The translations under genes were made by a program, and so were the position numbers. From positions 31,387,653-31,451,652 of the forward strand of contig NC_079478.1 of assembly GCF_026230105.1 (NCBI RefSeq): DNA of 64,000 bases. Reading direction: 5' to 3'. The notes below the pieces were generated by a model. The model did no database searches and was not told where the DNA came from. It saw only the letters and a list, made by a program, of their open reading frames with translations. How positions within the stretch are numbered: the stretch's first letter is position 1; the number at the start of each line of letters is the position of its first letter. Below are positions 23,935 to 37,310 of the stretch, one piece after another. The stretch comes from Diorhabda sublineata. Its lineage: Eukaryota > Arthropoda > Insecta > Coleoptera > Chrysomelidae.

Positions 23935-24130
23935 TGAGTACGAAGGAGAAGACGAGGGTGGAAAGCATACATCGACGGAATGGAGGAGGATCAGCTTGCG
24001 AAACAAGCATTCAAGAGAAGCCAACCACTAAAATATCAGCAGATAGACCTTCAAAAGGTCGAATTATTGATATCGATGACCCAAGATCTAGATTGAGGAA
24101 TCGGAGAATAAAGGGCAACATTTGAAATAA
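23935..24130 (+). pseudogene. possible LINE C-terminal tail
   Basis: One frame reads RRRGWKAYIDGMEEDQLAKQ, resembling the arginine-rich RGRP..RW.D...EDL tail that ends RTE/CR1-type ORF2 proteins. It is followed by a GAAGAAGAAGG stretch of the sort seen at such 3' ends. The match is short and other explanations are open. Confidence 0.3.
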
Positions 24131-26984
24131 ATGGAAGAAGAAGGATTTTAGCAATAACTTGAAATTGTATCGAACTTACCTTCTTCTTATTGCCTTTTAT
24201 TAGGTAAAATGCTTCGAGTCATAAACGGAGGGACTGTAATGAAGTATGAAGGCTCTTAATATTAATATATTTCACAAAAACAGAATCATTTTATTGCTAA
24301 TCCTCGATTACGTGTTGGTCGAATGATTAATTTGATTGCATATTATTGTTCAAACTAGACGACTTATGTTATTTTCAGATGATGACGATAATCAATTGGT
24401 CTTACTTTTAATGTAAAAAACCTTTTAGCCTTTTAATTTGCACTAAGCCTATTGATTCCGATCCTATTTTTTTATAGTTGATCCTCATGCATTTTTTGAG
24501 GAAATACCGTATTTTAAGAATTATTTTGCAAAACTTTGTCGATTCGATATGACCCTTTACACTTTAGTGGAAAAGAAAATGGTCATGTTTGAAAATTTAC
24601 GATTTCCTACAAGCATAAATTTCGAAGCTGTTGGTCTGGAACGCAGAAGTTTTTAACAGATAAGCTCATTTGTCATTGATATCTATACGCATTCGGCCGG
24701 CAACGATCAAATACCGATGAGTAATTTCAGCAATTTTACTTTCGATGAGAATTTATATGGTTTTTCAATACCCTGCTTACGGTATGAATCCCTAGTAAAA
24801 TATAACTCAACTGAAGTTTCCAATCAGAAATAATTTGACAAAAAGACGCGGAATGAATTTAGCAACGTCAATTATTGGAAAAAACATCATTGGATATAGT
24901 TTGACATATATCAATTTTTTTTATTGGTATGTTTTCAATGCACATTCATAATAACAAAAAATCACGTACAAAAAAATGTTAATTTAGAACTAGGTTATTT
25001 GGAAAACTCCATCAAAGCAACTGAAACTAGAAATTTACATATATAGTGCATCTTTTCTCAATTTATAACAAATAAAAGCTTAAATCAACGTCGGTTTTTG
25101 TTCTGATTGACATGAGAATTGAAAATAATCCTTCTCGTTAGGCATTTTTCATCATCGTTTGAAACAATTGATGTTATAGTACTGACTTCACAGGGTTTTT
25201 TCATTCTATGTGTCGAATTCCCAAAGTTTCCCTTTATAGACTTTATTTTATTTTCTAATTATTATTAAGCTTCCTCTGCTAATACTAGTTGCAATTTCAA
25301 GACACTCGAGCACCTAAAAATTAGGTATTAGGTAATTTTTGTATTTCCTTCATAATTATGAACAAATTAATGAAATACATAAAACCTACGTGTCATGGAT
25401 TGCCGTACACCACCTTTTAAGGGTAATATCATACGAGCAATCACCTCCTGAACTTTGTCGTATCAATTTAGAAACACCCCATATGTCTTAATTTATATAT
25501 CTCGTTTTGAATTTCACTTTCACAATTCATTTAAACAATTTGTTGCTAGTGAATTCAAATTATTCCTCTTTGTTTGGCATAAATGATTTTTAAGATAATT
25601 TTTCTAGGTATGTCAACTATTAATTCAAATGAACAGTTTTTTTTTCTCGACTGTTAGGTCAATAGACTACATTTCCAAAAATAACATCAAAACATTCAGC
25701 CAGTTCCGAATAACGCTTAGATGAGTCATTCAAATCGTCAACTTAATATGACACCAAGTTCATTCTGAGAAAAAATTTCAGAGGTTCAGTAAGATCAATT
25801 TATTGAGTGTAGATTCATTTGTCACGTACGTATATAATAAAAATGTATATGGAACGAACAGCATGAATTTTTTACATAGAAAAATGTTATTTAAAGTATC
25901 TAAAGGATACAAAAAAATTATTATATGGCAAATAAATGACAAAAGCTTATTGCGGTTATGTGAGGCAATTTTAATTATGGATAAGTTGATTTGGATTATC
26001 CTGGTTTCTTCTGCTTGACTATGATTGACATGATTTTTGAAGGAGTTTGTTTTGTATATGGGGTCCCGTGGATTGAATTGATAGTTGAAAATATTTTTCT
26101 GGATCAAATTATATTAATATGTATAAAGTGCTTCTGAATTATTCTATGTCGTCGTCATTTTGACTGATTAAAAAGTTCATTAGGCTACAAGGAAACCTCA
26201 GAAAAGGCACCTCGTAGCACCTACGAGATCAGATAAAGTAGCAATTACTTACATTACTACAAATATTGTATTTATTTCATCAAACATATATTTTTCCTAA
26301 ATGTGTTTTTCTATATTTTTCTATCGACACCTCAAGCTAGTGTTAATGGAAATTTCTGCAAATAAGAATGAGTATGTAAGAATATACAAAAATCAATTTT
26401 AGTAGGTTGAGTGAGGGCTGGGGATCCAGTTCGAACTACTTCCGAAAATTCGGAAAGGATATCTTCTAGGTTTCTACCAAGCGATTCAGTCAATTTATAG
26501 TGGATGACAAAATTTTGCTTTTCTAAAATCTACATCTCTGCTTAGCTCGTTTTCTACGGTTGCTGCTTTAAAGAGAGAGAGCAAGTTTCTCCCGAGCATG
26601 GGTATTTTGCTAGATGATACTGTCATAGAGGATAGTCGCATTTGATTATACAATTTAATTTTTAAAACTACTTTCTATTTGATATTAATGACCTCATTAT
26701 TAGTTTCGTTAAGCATTTCACAGTACATACTGTTGCAATAATAATGAAAGTACTTAAGTCATATATTCAGTATGAGGAGAATTGTGTTCACTTTCTTTCA
26801 GCTAATTGCAGAATATTTTTCCACTTGCCAATAAGATTTTTCCAATAGTATTTATCGGTTTTTCAAGTGCTGGTGCTACAACGCAGATGTGTAGGAGCTC
26901 CATATGATGCTAATACAAAACTTTAATGTATTACAACATTTATATTATTTGTAATTTATCATTTGAGAGTGGACATATGTTTAG
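24131..26984. other. A+T-rich DNA without recognisable gene
   Basis: The 109-codon minus frame at 25778-26107 and its antisense partner have no motifs. A small perfect hairpin CTCGTAG-CAC-CTACGAG lies near 26210-26230. Confidence 0.4.
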
Positions 26985-27970
26985 CCCTTTCCCGCTTGTA
27001 GCCACATACCGCAGCATTTACCGGTTAGCTCTGCTTTTTATTATCATGCCAATTATACGACAAGGCATAAACGGTGGTTTTATGCAAAAGGCTCAGTGAA
27101 ATTGATAATAGCGTTGTCCTTATCCGGAAACCCTGAATTGTTCAAGGCACGGTCAAAGGACTGGGTTTAGCGGGGAACATACTACATCACTGTATACCTC
27201 ATGACAATCCGCGTGCTTGCGTTTCAACCAAGAACATAGTGTGTTTTCATGCAGGCTCAATTGAAGTCGTATAAAACTGTGAATACATGCAACTGTGAAT
27301 CTAGTTCGCATCATGGTTTATGGGGATGTGAACTCCAAGTTTCGCTTCCTAACCGACTTCCGATTTCTTTGGCTCAATGAGCCTAGTAGTCAACAATTGA
27401 AGACACACTGTGATTCGTAATAGATAAAGAGAACCTATTTGGCTCGTGGCATATGCCATTCGAGGTTCCGATATGTTGGACCATCAACTAACCTTTTTCA
27501 AGCTGATAAAGTTACTCTCACAAACCCAAAGCTTACTAATTGAGAATCCTTTCGTGAGAAGCTCACTGGTTGCTTTTGGATATACCGCATAGACAAACTC
27601 GCCGTTGACATTGATATGAGTGTACAAAACTGATAAATGCGATTACCGATGCATTTGATTTAACAATCAAATGAAAACCTATTGATGCTCAGAGTTCCTA
27701 GCAGAGGAACACCGAAAAAGCCCTTATGTGAGGCCAACTGCTAGAAATTAGATGCTGACCAAAGGCGTTTCATAACGCCCAAAGGCAGTGTGAAAAATAT
27801 CTCAGCAAACCAATTGACAGTTCTGGATGAGGGTTCATAAATATATACCTGGTCTTGCTCCTATGCAAGACTTTGGCTAAGGATCCCAGCAACAAAGTAA
27901 GCTCAATATCTCTTCCGGATGGCGGTTACAAAATACTGGATGTCATGCTTAAAACACAATTGTTGAATAC
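26985..27970 (+). pseudogene. R1/Jockey-type LINE, endonuclease to early RT region
   Basis: Around 27110-27230 the frames give IVQGTVKGLGLAGN and then DNPRACVSTKN, matching the N-terminal part of the apurinic-like endonuclease of R1/Jockey-group LINEs (VKG..G.G......NPRAC). Near 27533 comes NPKLTN*ESFREKL, matching NPR.T.WE.YRE.L with the tryptophan turned into a TGA stop, then DKLAVDIDMSVQN. Near 27883-27965, DPSNKVSSISLPDGGY matches the DP.NK...L..P.G..T block before the reverse transcriptase domain. Frameshifts and stops are frequent; the RT itself is absent. Confidence 0.75.
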
Positions 27971-29632
27971 TAAATTTGGTTAGGTTAGGTACGAAATCCG
28001 ATTTCTACGAACCACGACACAAGCTAAAATTTAATAAATTATGGAGAATAAGGAACCCGTGATAATTACGATTTGACAATCTCAGTCAGTTGATTCAATG
28101 GACAGCAGAATAATTTTTTCTGAAAATGAATTTCAAACTTTTTTCAATTAGCTGATTCGGTTAATATGTTGTTGATATATTAAATATGATGAGTCATTAA
28201 TAAAGTAGTCACTCTACGTTACGTTGATCTAGAAAACCTAAATATGTAGTAAACAGTAGATGAACAAAACCTAATAATAAATAAACGTTTCCATATTGTA
28301 TCCCCAGATTTTTTTATTTACTCGGGAAGGATCTTCTAATTATTCCAGAGTCAGATTGAGGTTATATTTTCCAATCTATTCTTAGAAACGGAGACAGAAA
28401 TTCACATCGGTCTAAAAATATTCATCTGGGAAATAGAAGAAAACAGCTGACTATATAAATGAATCCCACGAGTATTCAACCAAATAGTTTTCCTTTCTAC
28501 GAAATATTATTGACGGTAATAATAGAAAACATCAAAAATGATACTTCACGGAACAAATATTTACAGAATGTGCGTAAAGGTATTTACTACAAAATAATTA
28601 AAAGATTTTATGATTATTTCTGTAACTTATCCCTCGTGTTACCCTTCTGTTTATTTTTATTTTAACGATATAGCATTTCAAACGCCGACATCTGCCGTTG
28701 AGGTGACACTTTAAGTGGAAAAAGTTGCGTTCGATAATAAATAAATTTGCTGCTCATACAGAGTGCAGTCGAAATATTAGGTTAGTGATTCATGATAAGA
28801 AAACATGACTTTTGTGATAGGAAAAATGTGATCACTAGTAATTAATAATGTGATTGATGTGATTCAATCGTAGTACATTGGCTCACCAAATGCATTTTTG
28901 AGGATTATGATCTTGTGTTTAAAAGTATTTGTTGGCTGTTTCCCTCTGTAAAGCCCTGGTATAGGCTAGTTCTATCTGCAGAATTGGGATATTTTTTGGT
29001 AGAAGCTTTCGACAAGAAGGTCATTTGTGTTAAAAATACAGAGAACGAGGTATGGGAGCTTGTTCAAATGTGCCTGAACTGCCCAAAGTAACAGACAGAA
29101 TATCCGTATATCATTCTCTTCCTATTCTAGTCTGATTGAATCGTAATAACGTCGATGTTTCAAGTGATGGAAACGGCAAAGAAATCAGATGCGAGTGGAG
29201 AGAGATAAAGAATGGTAAACCGATAATCTTTCCCTCTTTTGCAATAGTAACAATTCCACTTATATTCTTTATCTTTAATCTTAACTGTACGATACAGAAA
29301 TAGATTCACCAATTAATGTTCGACGTATGTATATATGCAAGAGTATTTTGCAATTATAGTTTTATTTATATAGTGAGGAAAACGAATGAAAAAAAAGGAG
29401 AGTCACAATTACCCAAAAAGTGAGAATTTGTGTATTAGAATTTACGAAAAATATATCTTCAAAAGAGATTATGTCAACTTCATATTAGCAGATATTATAA
29501 GAGGCAGATGAAATATAAAATAAAACTTTGGAATATAATTTCACTCGTCTTAGCGAATTTTGGTTGTTTGCTGGTCCTGATGTGAGTAGTAGAGAAAGGA
29601 GGGTTCCAGCCCACTCTCGGGGGTTCTAAAAT
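27971..29632. other. A+T-rich DNA without recognisable gene
   Basis: A frame of 68 codons at 28459-28665 has no motif. Two adjacent GGTTAGG units just before 27990 are too few to be a telomeric array. Confidence 0.4.
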
Positions 29633-29736
29633 AGTTCTGAAAACATATGAGAGAGTTCTGGCACAAATTTTGTGTTTCATTAGCGTAATCACAAGTTGGT
29701 TCTATTCGAATGTATGAATCATATGTTTTCAGAACT
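29633..29736. repeat. 104-bp unit with perfect 18-bp inverted ends
   Basis: AGTTCTGAAAACATATGA at 29633-29650 is exactly inverted at 29719-29736. Downstream sequence to about 29885 holds diverged repeats of the pattern GA(A/G)ACTGTG(C/T)TAGA(T/A)CT. The region looks like a small inverted-repeat element within degenerate tandem repeats. No coding function is visible. Confidence 0.5.
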
Positions 29737-31779
29737 GCTCTTCATCTGCCGAAACTGTGCTAGATCTCTCTTATCACTATTACTCTAGAATCTACCAGAA
29801 CTCTCACGTATGTTTTTAGATGTTTAAGAACCTCCGAGACTGTGTTAGAACTTTCCTATTTCTACTATTGATGTAGAATGGTTTGGGATTTTAAATTTTA
29901 TTTTTAAAGGTAATAAAACTAGTGATATCAGGCATTTTGAATCATGCAAGTGATAAAAACAAGTATAGAAGGGCTATTGGAAGACCAGCTACATGTGATG
30001 TGAAGAATTTCGTAGTCAAATTAAAGTTGTTTCGTTTCGCATGGAATTGAAAGCTCGTGTTCATCTAGATAAAAGAAGTGCTGATGGATAGTGCCAGAAA
30101 TTATTAATTCAAAGTTTCTCATGACAAACTATTGACCCACCGCTTCACGAAAAGACCCAAATATCAAGCCGTTTTCCTCTATTGTGGAAAGGAAGTTCAT
30201 TCCAAGGAGAAAATTAACTCTGAAATTTACTAGGGGGTTCATAAATGCTTACGTATCTAGATGTGAATAGAGAGCTTCTAATAATGATTTTTCTCATCGT
30301 GTGAAAGTGGTTTTCAAATTGCGGGATTCGGGTGTCTAAAATTATCATCCTGTATGTTCAGATGTGTTTTCACTCATCAGATTCAATGTCATGCTCACTA
30401 TTCCTAGAAATACAAAAAACTGATTGAAAGAAAAAAAAATTGGCAGAAGAAATATTTAAGGAAATTATTATTTCAAATTGGTAATTAGTGCTTAGCTTTC
30501 TTAGGGCAATACTTTGCAGGAAATGATGGAAATTTCATATTATCAATTAACTTTATTTTAAATAGAATGAATAAACGTATTTTTCCATCATACCTCGAAG
30601 AAATAACAACAATTATCACTTACAAAAGTACAGTGTATGTAACAGATTTTTCTGCAGCATTTATCTTTATTTCACTTTCCTTCCATATTTCCTTAATATG
30701 TCTATGGTTTCTCGTTTTCAATTACTATTCCTTCCGAATGTTTTTTATCATCACTTTTCGAAAAATAGTCTCTCGCTTTTTTTGATGAAGATAGAAATAT
30801 TTATTCAATTATAAATGAAAATTCAGAAGTTTCCAACTGACATTGTTCATTTGGTTTTCGTCATCATTAAAATTTTTTGAATTGAATAGCGAATATGATA
30901 TTCGGAAATACATGAATTGGTTGGGTCAAAATTTGAAATATTGATATACCAACTGGAAATTCTATTGATGAGTCCTATGTGGATAACAGATTTTAGGTCT
31001 GATCGTGCTACTGGAATAATACTATTAGCAATTTAATCGAATTTATATTGCGATATTCGAAATAATATAAATAATTTGATTAGAATTGTACATGACAATT
31101 TAAAACGACAATATTTAAAATATCAGGTTACTGATTTACAAACAACATCGTAAAACTGGTGTTGTATAAATTTATCTGGAAATTGGGAATGTTGTTTTTG
31201 CGCGCTGGTATTTATTTGTTTCGATGATAAAATTTTATATATCAATTGATTTGTGCTCGTACGTTTTATTATATACTAAATGAATCTAGTCGATGAAATG
31301 ACAATCAAAATTCCTATTATTTCGAATTGAAAATTCTATAGTTCAATCTTACAACAGAAGTGTCCTCGTCCACAAACTATCAATAAATAGTCATCTTCAG
31401 TTTCTACCAACGATAAACATAAAGATTTTCTGGAAACTATTACTCGGTTTCCGGTAGATCACCTATCAGTTAATTGTGAATCCTAACTGGATTTAGATCT
31501 CGGTTTCCGAACATCACGTTCAGTTTTCCGTGGAAATTCCAAATACCCCACCTTACACGGATTTTGCACTGACCAATAAGTTATTTTTATGCTAAAAAAA
31601 AAACGAAAAGTATGGAAACCGCATATCTCAGTAAACTATTGATGACGCTGCTCACAAGAATTAATAGTACATGGTCATTTAAGAGAAATAAGTAACTTTT
31701 TAGCCATAAACAAATAAAACAACCCGTCAGTTTATCGTATTTACCCACCGCTCTAGCAGGGTAGAAAGGATCATACCAT
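29737..31779. other. A+T-rich DNA without recognisable gene
   Basis: The 72-codon frame at 30567-30785 is rich in hydrophobic residues, as expected from T-rich DNA, and is not supported. Confidence 0.4.
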
Positions 31780-31880
31780 AACTACGACCCGATTAACTCG
31801 ATCAGTTTTCAAAAAACAATGAACGAATTCGGGTTAGTTTCCGAACATTCAGATCATTGTGGTGTTAACCCGATCATAGT
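31780..31880. repeat. dispersed repeat, partner at 17160-17255
   Basis: Shares GATTAACTCGATCAG, CGGGTTAGTTTC and GAACATTCAGATCAT with the partner in the same order. The related GATCA and GTTAACCCGATCA motifs continue a little further here. Confidence 0.5.
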
Positions 31881-32059
31881 TTCTGATCAGTCCTATACAT
31901 TCACATATATCATCACAATATCATCAAGTAGAATATTGAACATTTGAGTTGTAACAATAAAATACAGATCTCAACTCAATGATAAACGAGTGTTTTAGGC
32001 CTAACAAAAAAAACAAGAAATTTTTATTTCCATATTTCAACACAATCACCGCTAAAAAT

Positions 32060-32290
32060 CTAGCTTTTTTGCGTAAATCGCATCAATACGGTTTATTCGA
32101 TTAAGCTTTTGATTCAAAGTGAGCAAACGCGGTACCCAAGGAGCATGTATTATCCTTCAGTCAGTACATGACGAATGTGTTCTATTGATGCATCAATAAT
32201 TTTTTATATCTATCTAGCCTCAATCTGTGTATCATTTTAAAAAAATCTTCGCAATGATTCACTTATAAAATTGACAAACAGAAACTAAGC
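32060..32290 (-). pseudogene. mariner transposase fragment, DNA-binding region
   Basis: On the minus strand, shifting frames give SIEHIRHVLTEG followed by WVPRLLTLNQKLNRIN. These match the second helix-turn-helix and the conserved WVPRLL region of mariner transposases (ISxERVHHILTE....ARWVPRLLT..QK). No catalytic residues follow. Frameshifts interrupt the two blocks. Confidence 0.6.
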
Positions 32291-33102
32291 GACCAAATGG
32301 GTAGAATTTAGTGAACATTCTGGTAAGTATGATCACTCCCATTTTTTACTCGCAACGGCTGAAAATCAATAGTCGTAACGACAGTGTATAACAGGTTTTT
32401 CCAGCTTCAACTAACTCTAGTACAGCTAAAGAAAATTGCGGCTTTGATGCCGCATGGTATACAAGAAATAATCGCATTTGTATTGTTACTTCATTTTATT
32501 TTAGAAATATTAATTTAGAGAAAAAAGTGAGAAATGCGATGATGGTTTTCACTAAACAACGCCTCAATATCAACTTTTGTTTTTGTAAATGGAATAATTC
32601 AGTTATAATCATGAAATATTTATATTTATATTCAATTCATTACTTGTTGTTCTGTATATGTGTCTGATGAATCTGACCAATTCGTGTATTTCGTTGAAAA
32701 CAACCTTAACTATATAAGCAATGCGAAATCAGAATTGTAGTAGTAGACAGATTACCAAATTATTCATAAAAAATAAAATTTTTATCAATATTTAAGAAAA
32801 ATTGCTAATTTATTCATTCACCGCTTCGACTCAAATACATTCATTATTTGTCTTATTACGAATTTCTTTTCTTTTGTTCTTTTCGAAGATGGTTCTCATT
32901 TCTGAAACTGATAATCAGCCAGTTCCTTCATATAATCTTTCTCATACTTTTGACCTTTTGATCAAAGAACATCTTGCACTCTACGAATTTGTCTTATGTC
33001 GTTGTTTCTCTATTGTTTTCCTCATTTATAACCCGTTACGCAGTTACGTAGTTCCTTTCAATCCATAGAATACCAGAAATTCCCTTCACTCTTAAATTTA
33101 CT
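32291..33102. other. A+T-rich DNA without recognisable gene
   Basis: An 88-codon plus frame at 32802-33068 has no motif and is hydrophobic because of T-richness. Confidence 0.35.
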
Positions 33103-33163
33103 GTACTACGGGGATCCGATAATAACAGGAATAGCTTCACCCTAAACCGAGTCCCTGTAGTAC
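33103..33163. repeat. short inverted repeat
   Basis: GTACTACGGGGA at 33103-33114 is inverted at 33152-33163 with one mismatch (TCCCTGTAGTAC). This may be a mini-MITE relic. Confidence 0.3.
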
Positions 33164-34237
33164 GTATTTCTTTTGCAAAACATTAGATAGCGCAACTCAT
33201 CACCACATCAGTGGTGTAAATTGTTCTGTTTGTCTGTCTGTGTTCATTTATTGCCATACTTTGTTCTGGTTCCAGTTCATTTTAACAATGTTTAGTGGTG
33301 CTATTTTATTTTTTCTTGGTTGAAATATTGCTGAATCAGTTTTATTGAGAAAAACAACTTATAACAAAAATGGCGCTATACAAAAAACTTGTACGGGTGG
33401 ATTCCGTGATTTACAGAGCACAATAATTCTATTTATGATATTTGTTGTTGTTGACGTCCAGAAAATATCTGTAACCATTTTCGTCTAATAGTTTTAGACT
33501 GTCTCTGCAAATTCTACTTACTCACAGGCAAAGAATGAAAGTATGAAAGAACACCAATTCCGTATCATTCCAGTGGTCAAGATAAAAAACAAGAAAGGAG
33601 TTGTCATAGATTTCTAGAAATGAGTACAAAAATTGTTTTGAATAGTGGAAGCATCCGTGGGACAAATATATCCGTTATAATATAAGGATGTGACGTTCTT
33701 TTGTGAGAAAAATTGAAATTAAATATTTTTCTAGGTATAATTCTCCTTATTTTTGAGTCCTTCCTCATTAAATCATTATATATTTGTTGAAGGTATGATA
33801 TAGTGCTAGTTCTATTTACAGTTGTAATTGAATTAATTTTTGCAATTTCTATATTCAATGACGATGTTTGAGCCGAACATAATATCATAACGATAAATTA
33901 TCTTAGTAATATTGATTTTTTTTACAGAAGATGATGCTCTTGTATAAAAAACTATTGAACCATCTGGACGCATGTTTCACAGGGGTCATTCGAGCTTCCA
34001 GATTTGCGACGGAATTGTTATTAATCAGTAGCCGAATAGCCGAAAAATTTGTACTAGTTTTGCTAAGGATTAACTAGGAGAGAAATTCAGTTGTCAACGA
34101 TTTTCTTCTATTCGACTGGATTTACTCTGACTGGCTCTGACCATAAATAAAAAAGTAGAAATTTTGCAGCTGATCGGGATAGTTGCCTCTACATAATACG
34201 TATTGTTCTCAGAATATGGAGGAAAGTCAAATTTATA
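33164..34237. other. A+T-rich DNA without recognisable gene
   Basis: The 94-codon minus frame at 33604-33888 has no recognised motif. Confidence 0.35.
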
Positions 34238-34580
34238 CTTCTTCTTCTTCTTACGCTAGGACTAGGTCCTGTATTTTCATCAAGGGTTTGCCAGGAGTAG
34301 TTGGGATGCTGAGGACCAGCTTTCATACCACCTTATAGGTGGTCATCCAGGAGGTCGAGTTGTATCTGGTTTCTTTTCCTTTGTAATTTTTGGTAACCTT
34401 TCATTTAGCATTCTGTCAATATGGTCTCTCCATTCTCTTCTGCGGCTCCTTGACCATCTTACTACATCCTGAATATCGCACATGTCCCTTATTTCTTCAT
34501 TTTTCTTCCGATCGAGTAACGTATGTCCTGTTATTGATCTCAGAGTTCGCATTTCTGTTGTTCTTAGGAGCCATTTAGTG
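34238..34580 (-). pseudogene. RTE-like LINE ORF2 C-terminus with (GAA)n tail
   Basis: On the minus strand the frame reads KWLLRTTEMRTLRSITGHTL, then LDRKKNEEIRDMC, DVVRWSRSRRREWRDHIDRM and KEKKPDTTRPPG. This is the characteristic C-terminus of RTE-group LINEs (LRTTEMKILR.I.GKTL.DR...D.R..C...VV.W...RR..W..H..RM). Past the RPPG motif a frameshift breaks the RPPKRW end. The 3' end runs into a short (GAA) repeat at 34238-34252, as expected for the target-primed insertion tail. The element is a severely 5'-truncated copy. Confidence 0.9.
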
Positions 34581-36769
34581 GTTTAAACTTTATATGAATT
34601 ATTCTCCTCGACTTTTGTTATCTTATTTCGATACTCTTCTTCCAATAAAAATGACAATCTCATATTTAGACAAACTTTCTGAGTATGAAGAGAATGTTTA
34701 CAAAGACATAAATAGATCTCATGGAATTCAATCAATGAAACAATATTTTATTAAGGCATTTCTCATGTACGATTAAAAAGTGATATGTGAGAATGTTGAA
34801 TGCAAACGATTGTAAAACCAAGTGGTGTTAACCCATAAGGTAATTCTTGCACACAAATGGTCGATTCAGTACTCTACTATTGAAGTTGTTCAATATGGTG
34901 GGTCACAACGTCAGGGCAGACATTATCAGTAGCTAAAAATTGCCTCAACTTTTTTGGAATGTTTTCAGGAATTTTTAATGCATCTAACTTATATTTTTAT
35001 AATATATATTTCAAAGTATAAGATAATGATAAATTCCGGTCTTTATTAAACTACATGGAAGGAAAAGATTTTACAATGAAGGAGATGTCATAAATGTTAT
35101 CACCAGGTTTTTACCAGCGAACCAGAGTTCTATACAGATGGAATCATATTGTTATCCTAAGAATGGTGAAGGGTTGAGGATAATAGTGGTACTCATTATG
35201 TATGAAAATTGAATGATAATTGAAAAATAGTTTTTAGATGTTATGTTTCATTTAGTTCCTTTACTATATTTTTTGAGATTCAATAATATAATGTACATAA
35301 ATAGGGTGAATAGGGTGAAATAGGGTGAACAATATTTTTATATCTTATCTTGCTATACAAAATATGCAATTATGTTTTCCATTATTTCTACCAAATGTTC
35401 TCATCACGCCTTCTTTTGGTTACATTTCACTTGTCAGAGGAATTTTTTTCACTAATAAATTTGAAAAGTCATAAAAATATGATAATATAAAAACGGTGGT
35501 GATTTATGTGTTTCGTTCGCTCATTATCTTACAAAAATAACCTTAACAACTTTGCAAAATGCGGTTATAAATCAAAATAAAATTAAAACTCCACTTTCGG
35601 TGTTTTTCATGTTCTGCTAAAATCACTTTATAATAATTGCTGTATTTTCTAATAAATCATGTTCTGCAAGTGGCAAAAGTTCTTTTGGTTGTGATATATG
35701 AGAATGCTTAAATTGATTTTGTAAACAGTGTCTCGATTTTTTTATTTTCTCTTCCGCCATTGAAAGAAATATTAATGTTTTTTCACATCCATGTTCGTTA
35801 AGTGTAGTTAAGTTAATTCTCACATGTTGAATTTGAAATACTTTTTCTTTTATCTACAATATTGTAAGGAGTAACTTTAGATACTAAAATCATGAAAATA
35901 TCTATTTGTTCCCCTTTTCACTTTTTCTGTCCATTCGTCTTCTTCAGAATACCCTTGATGACACTGTGTGTCCTCTATCAAAATATACAGTCACATTTGA
36001 GACAGTTTTTTGCATTTATTTTAAGTAGACACGTCTGGTTGATTCTCATAAATATCTACCAATATCTATCAAATTATTTAAACCTAATCGAACACATATT
36101 CCAAAAATTTATAATTTTGATCGAGGCATGTTAACATTTACCAGTCAAATTGTGACTAATTTATTTCCATTAGAATTGGTAATTTTACAATATTGCCGAT
36201 TTCGTATAAAAGCTTCGGCATATTAGAACTAACAAAATGATATAATGCTTGTCATCAGATATAAAATGTTAGATAAGGAGCCCATCATTAAGAATTGTAT
36301 CGAATTGTACTCAATATAACAAGCGAAGATAATTTCAGAAATTAAATACAAGATGAATTTGTGGTTTCAAAGTTTTATTAGTAACTTAAAAACTAGAGTA
36401 AAAGTTTCATAGCACTTTTTGATTAAAGTTACTCGTGGAGTTGAAAAATCTTTGGCAGGTAAAGTTGTTTAGACCATTTTTTGTTGCCGTAATATCTATA
36501 CTTTAGAGTGACTATTTTATAACAGTATAATCATACTGAGAAATAACTTTGTAGATTCGTAGCTACGACAATTTTCTGGAAAATTCTAAAGTTGTGACAT
36601 ACATAGTCTATTGAAAACTGGTACATGTTGCATAAATTGGTTTCCAACTCTTTTTACTTGATTTATGAAATTTTTACATTACTCAGTGCTACGTTCTCTA
36701 ACGGATGAGGAATTTTTAGGTGTATTTGTTGTTGAGACCATAATTATTCCTTTGGACCTTAAATACGGA
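34581..36769. other. A+T-rich DNA without recognisable gene
   Basis: Only a three-copy short tandem repeat (listed) was seen. Confidence 0.4.
35301..35329. repeat. ATAGGGTGA x3 tandem repeat
   Basis: Three head-to-tail copies of ATAGGGTGA with an extra A between copies two and three. Confidence 0.8.
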
Positions 36770-37310
36770 GATGATCTTTTGTGTGACCATTATTCTTGAC
36801 CATTTCGTCTACAGTATATCTTTGAAAATTATTTTTGTTCTTGAAACCTTTGTAAGCTGCTTTTTTGTATAATGTTGCTTTGGAAGCATATTAAGTAGCA
36901 ATTTTAGGACTTTCTCTTGATGATAGGAGGAGTTATCTAGCATAATTGCACTGTTTGCATGTAGTGTTGGTATCAGCTTCTTTGAACCGAAATTCGAGGG
37001 GGGTTCCTTCAATATTATGGTAGTAATATAAAGAGCTATCTTTAAGATGCTTCGAACTTAATAATAATGCATAATTCGCTCAACCTTGCTCCCACCGCAA
37101 TGTAATATGCATATGCACTCACCTCTGGAATGGGATGTTCTGGTTTTACATCTCCAATTATCATTTGTCCAGTTTTCATGAACAGCATCGTGGCTGTCAA
37201 AATATGTATCATCCAAGTAATGGATTAGACTCCCTTCAGTACGTTACTTCCGAATTTCTATTATATATTCGTTTCTCCACTTTATCAAACGACTAATTCC
37301 CATTACTGTT
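36770..37310 (-). pseudogene. DDE transposase pseudogene (IS630/Tc-like)
   Basis: On the minus strand the order is WRNEYIIEIRK, then EGSLIHYLDDTYFDS with a first acidic pair, HENWTNDN, a degraded glycine-rich strand segment, then LIPTLHANSAIMLDNSSYHQ with the second aspartate. These match a Tc/mariner-related DDE family common in insect genomes (YLDET.......W; NS.I..DNA.YHS). The first motif reads LDDT instead of LDET. Stops and frameshifts lie between the blocks. The 100-codon frame upstream at 37408-37710 was not recognisable as its N-terminus. Confidence 0.65.

Noticed and set aside
25778..26107. 109-codon minus-strand frame with an antisense partner
   Set aside because: No motif, biased composition from A+T-rich DNA.
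27981..27993. GGTTAGGTTAGG resembling insect telomere repeat
   Set aside because: Only two units, at the end of a LINE remnant; not an array.
29041..29200. G+C-richer stretch that might be coding
   Set aside because: No frame longer than about 30 codons without stops and no motif.
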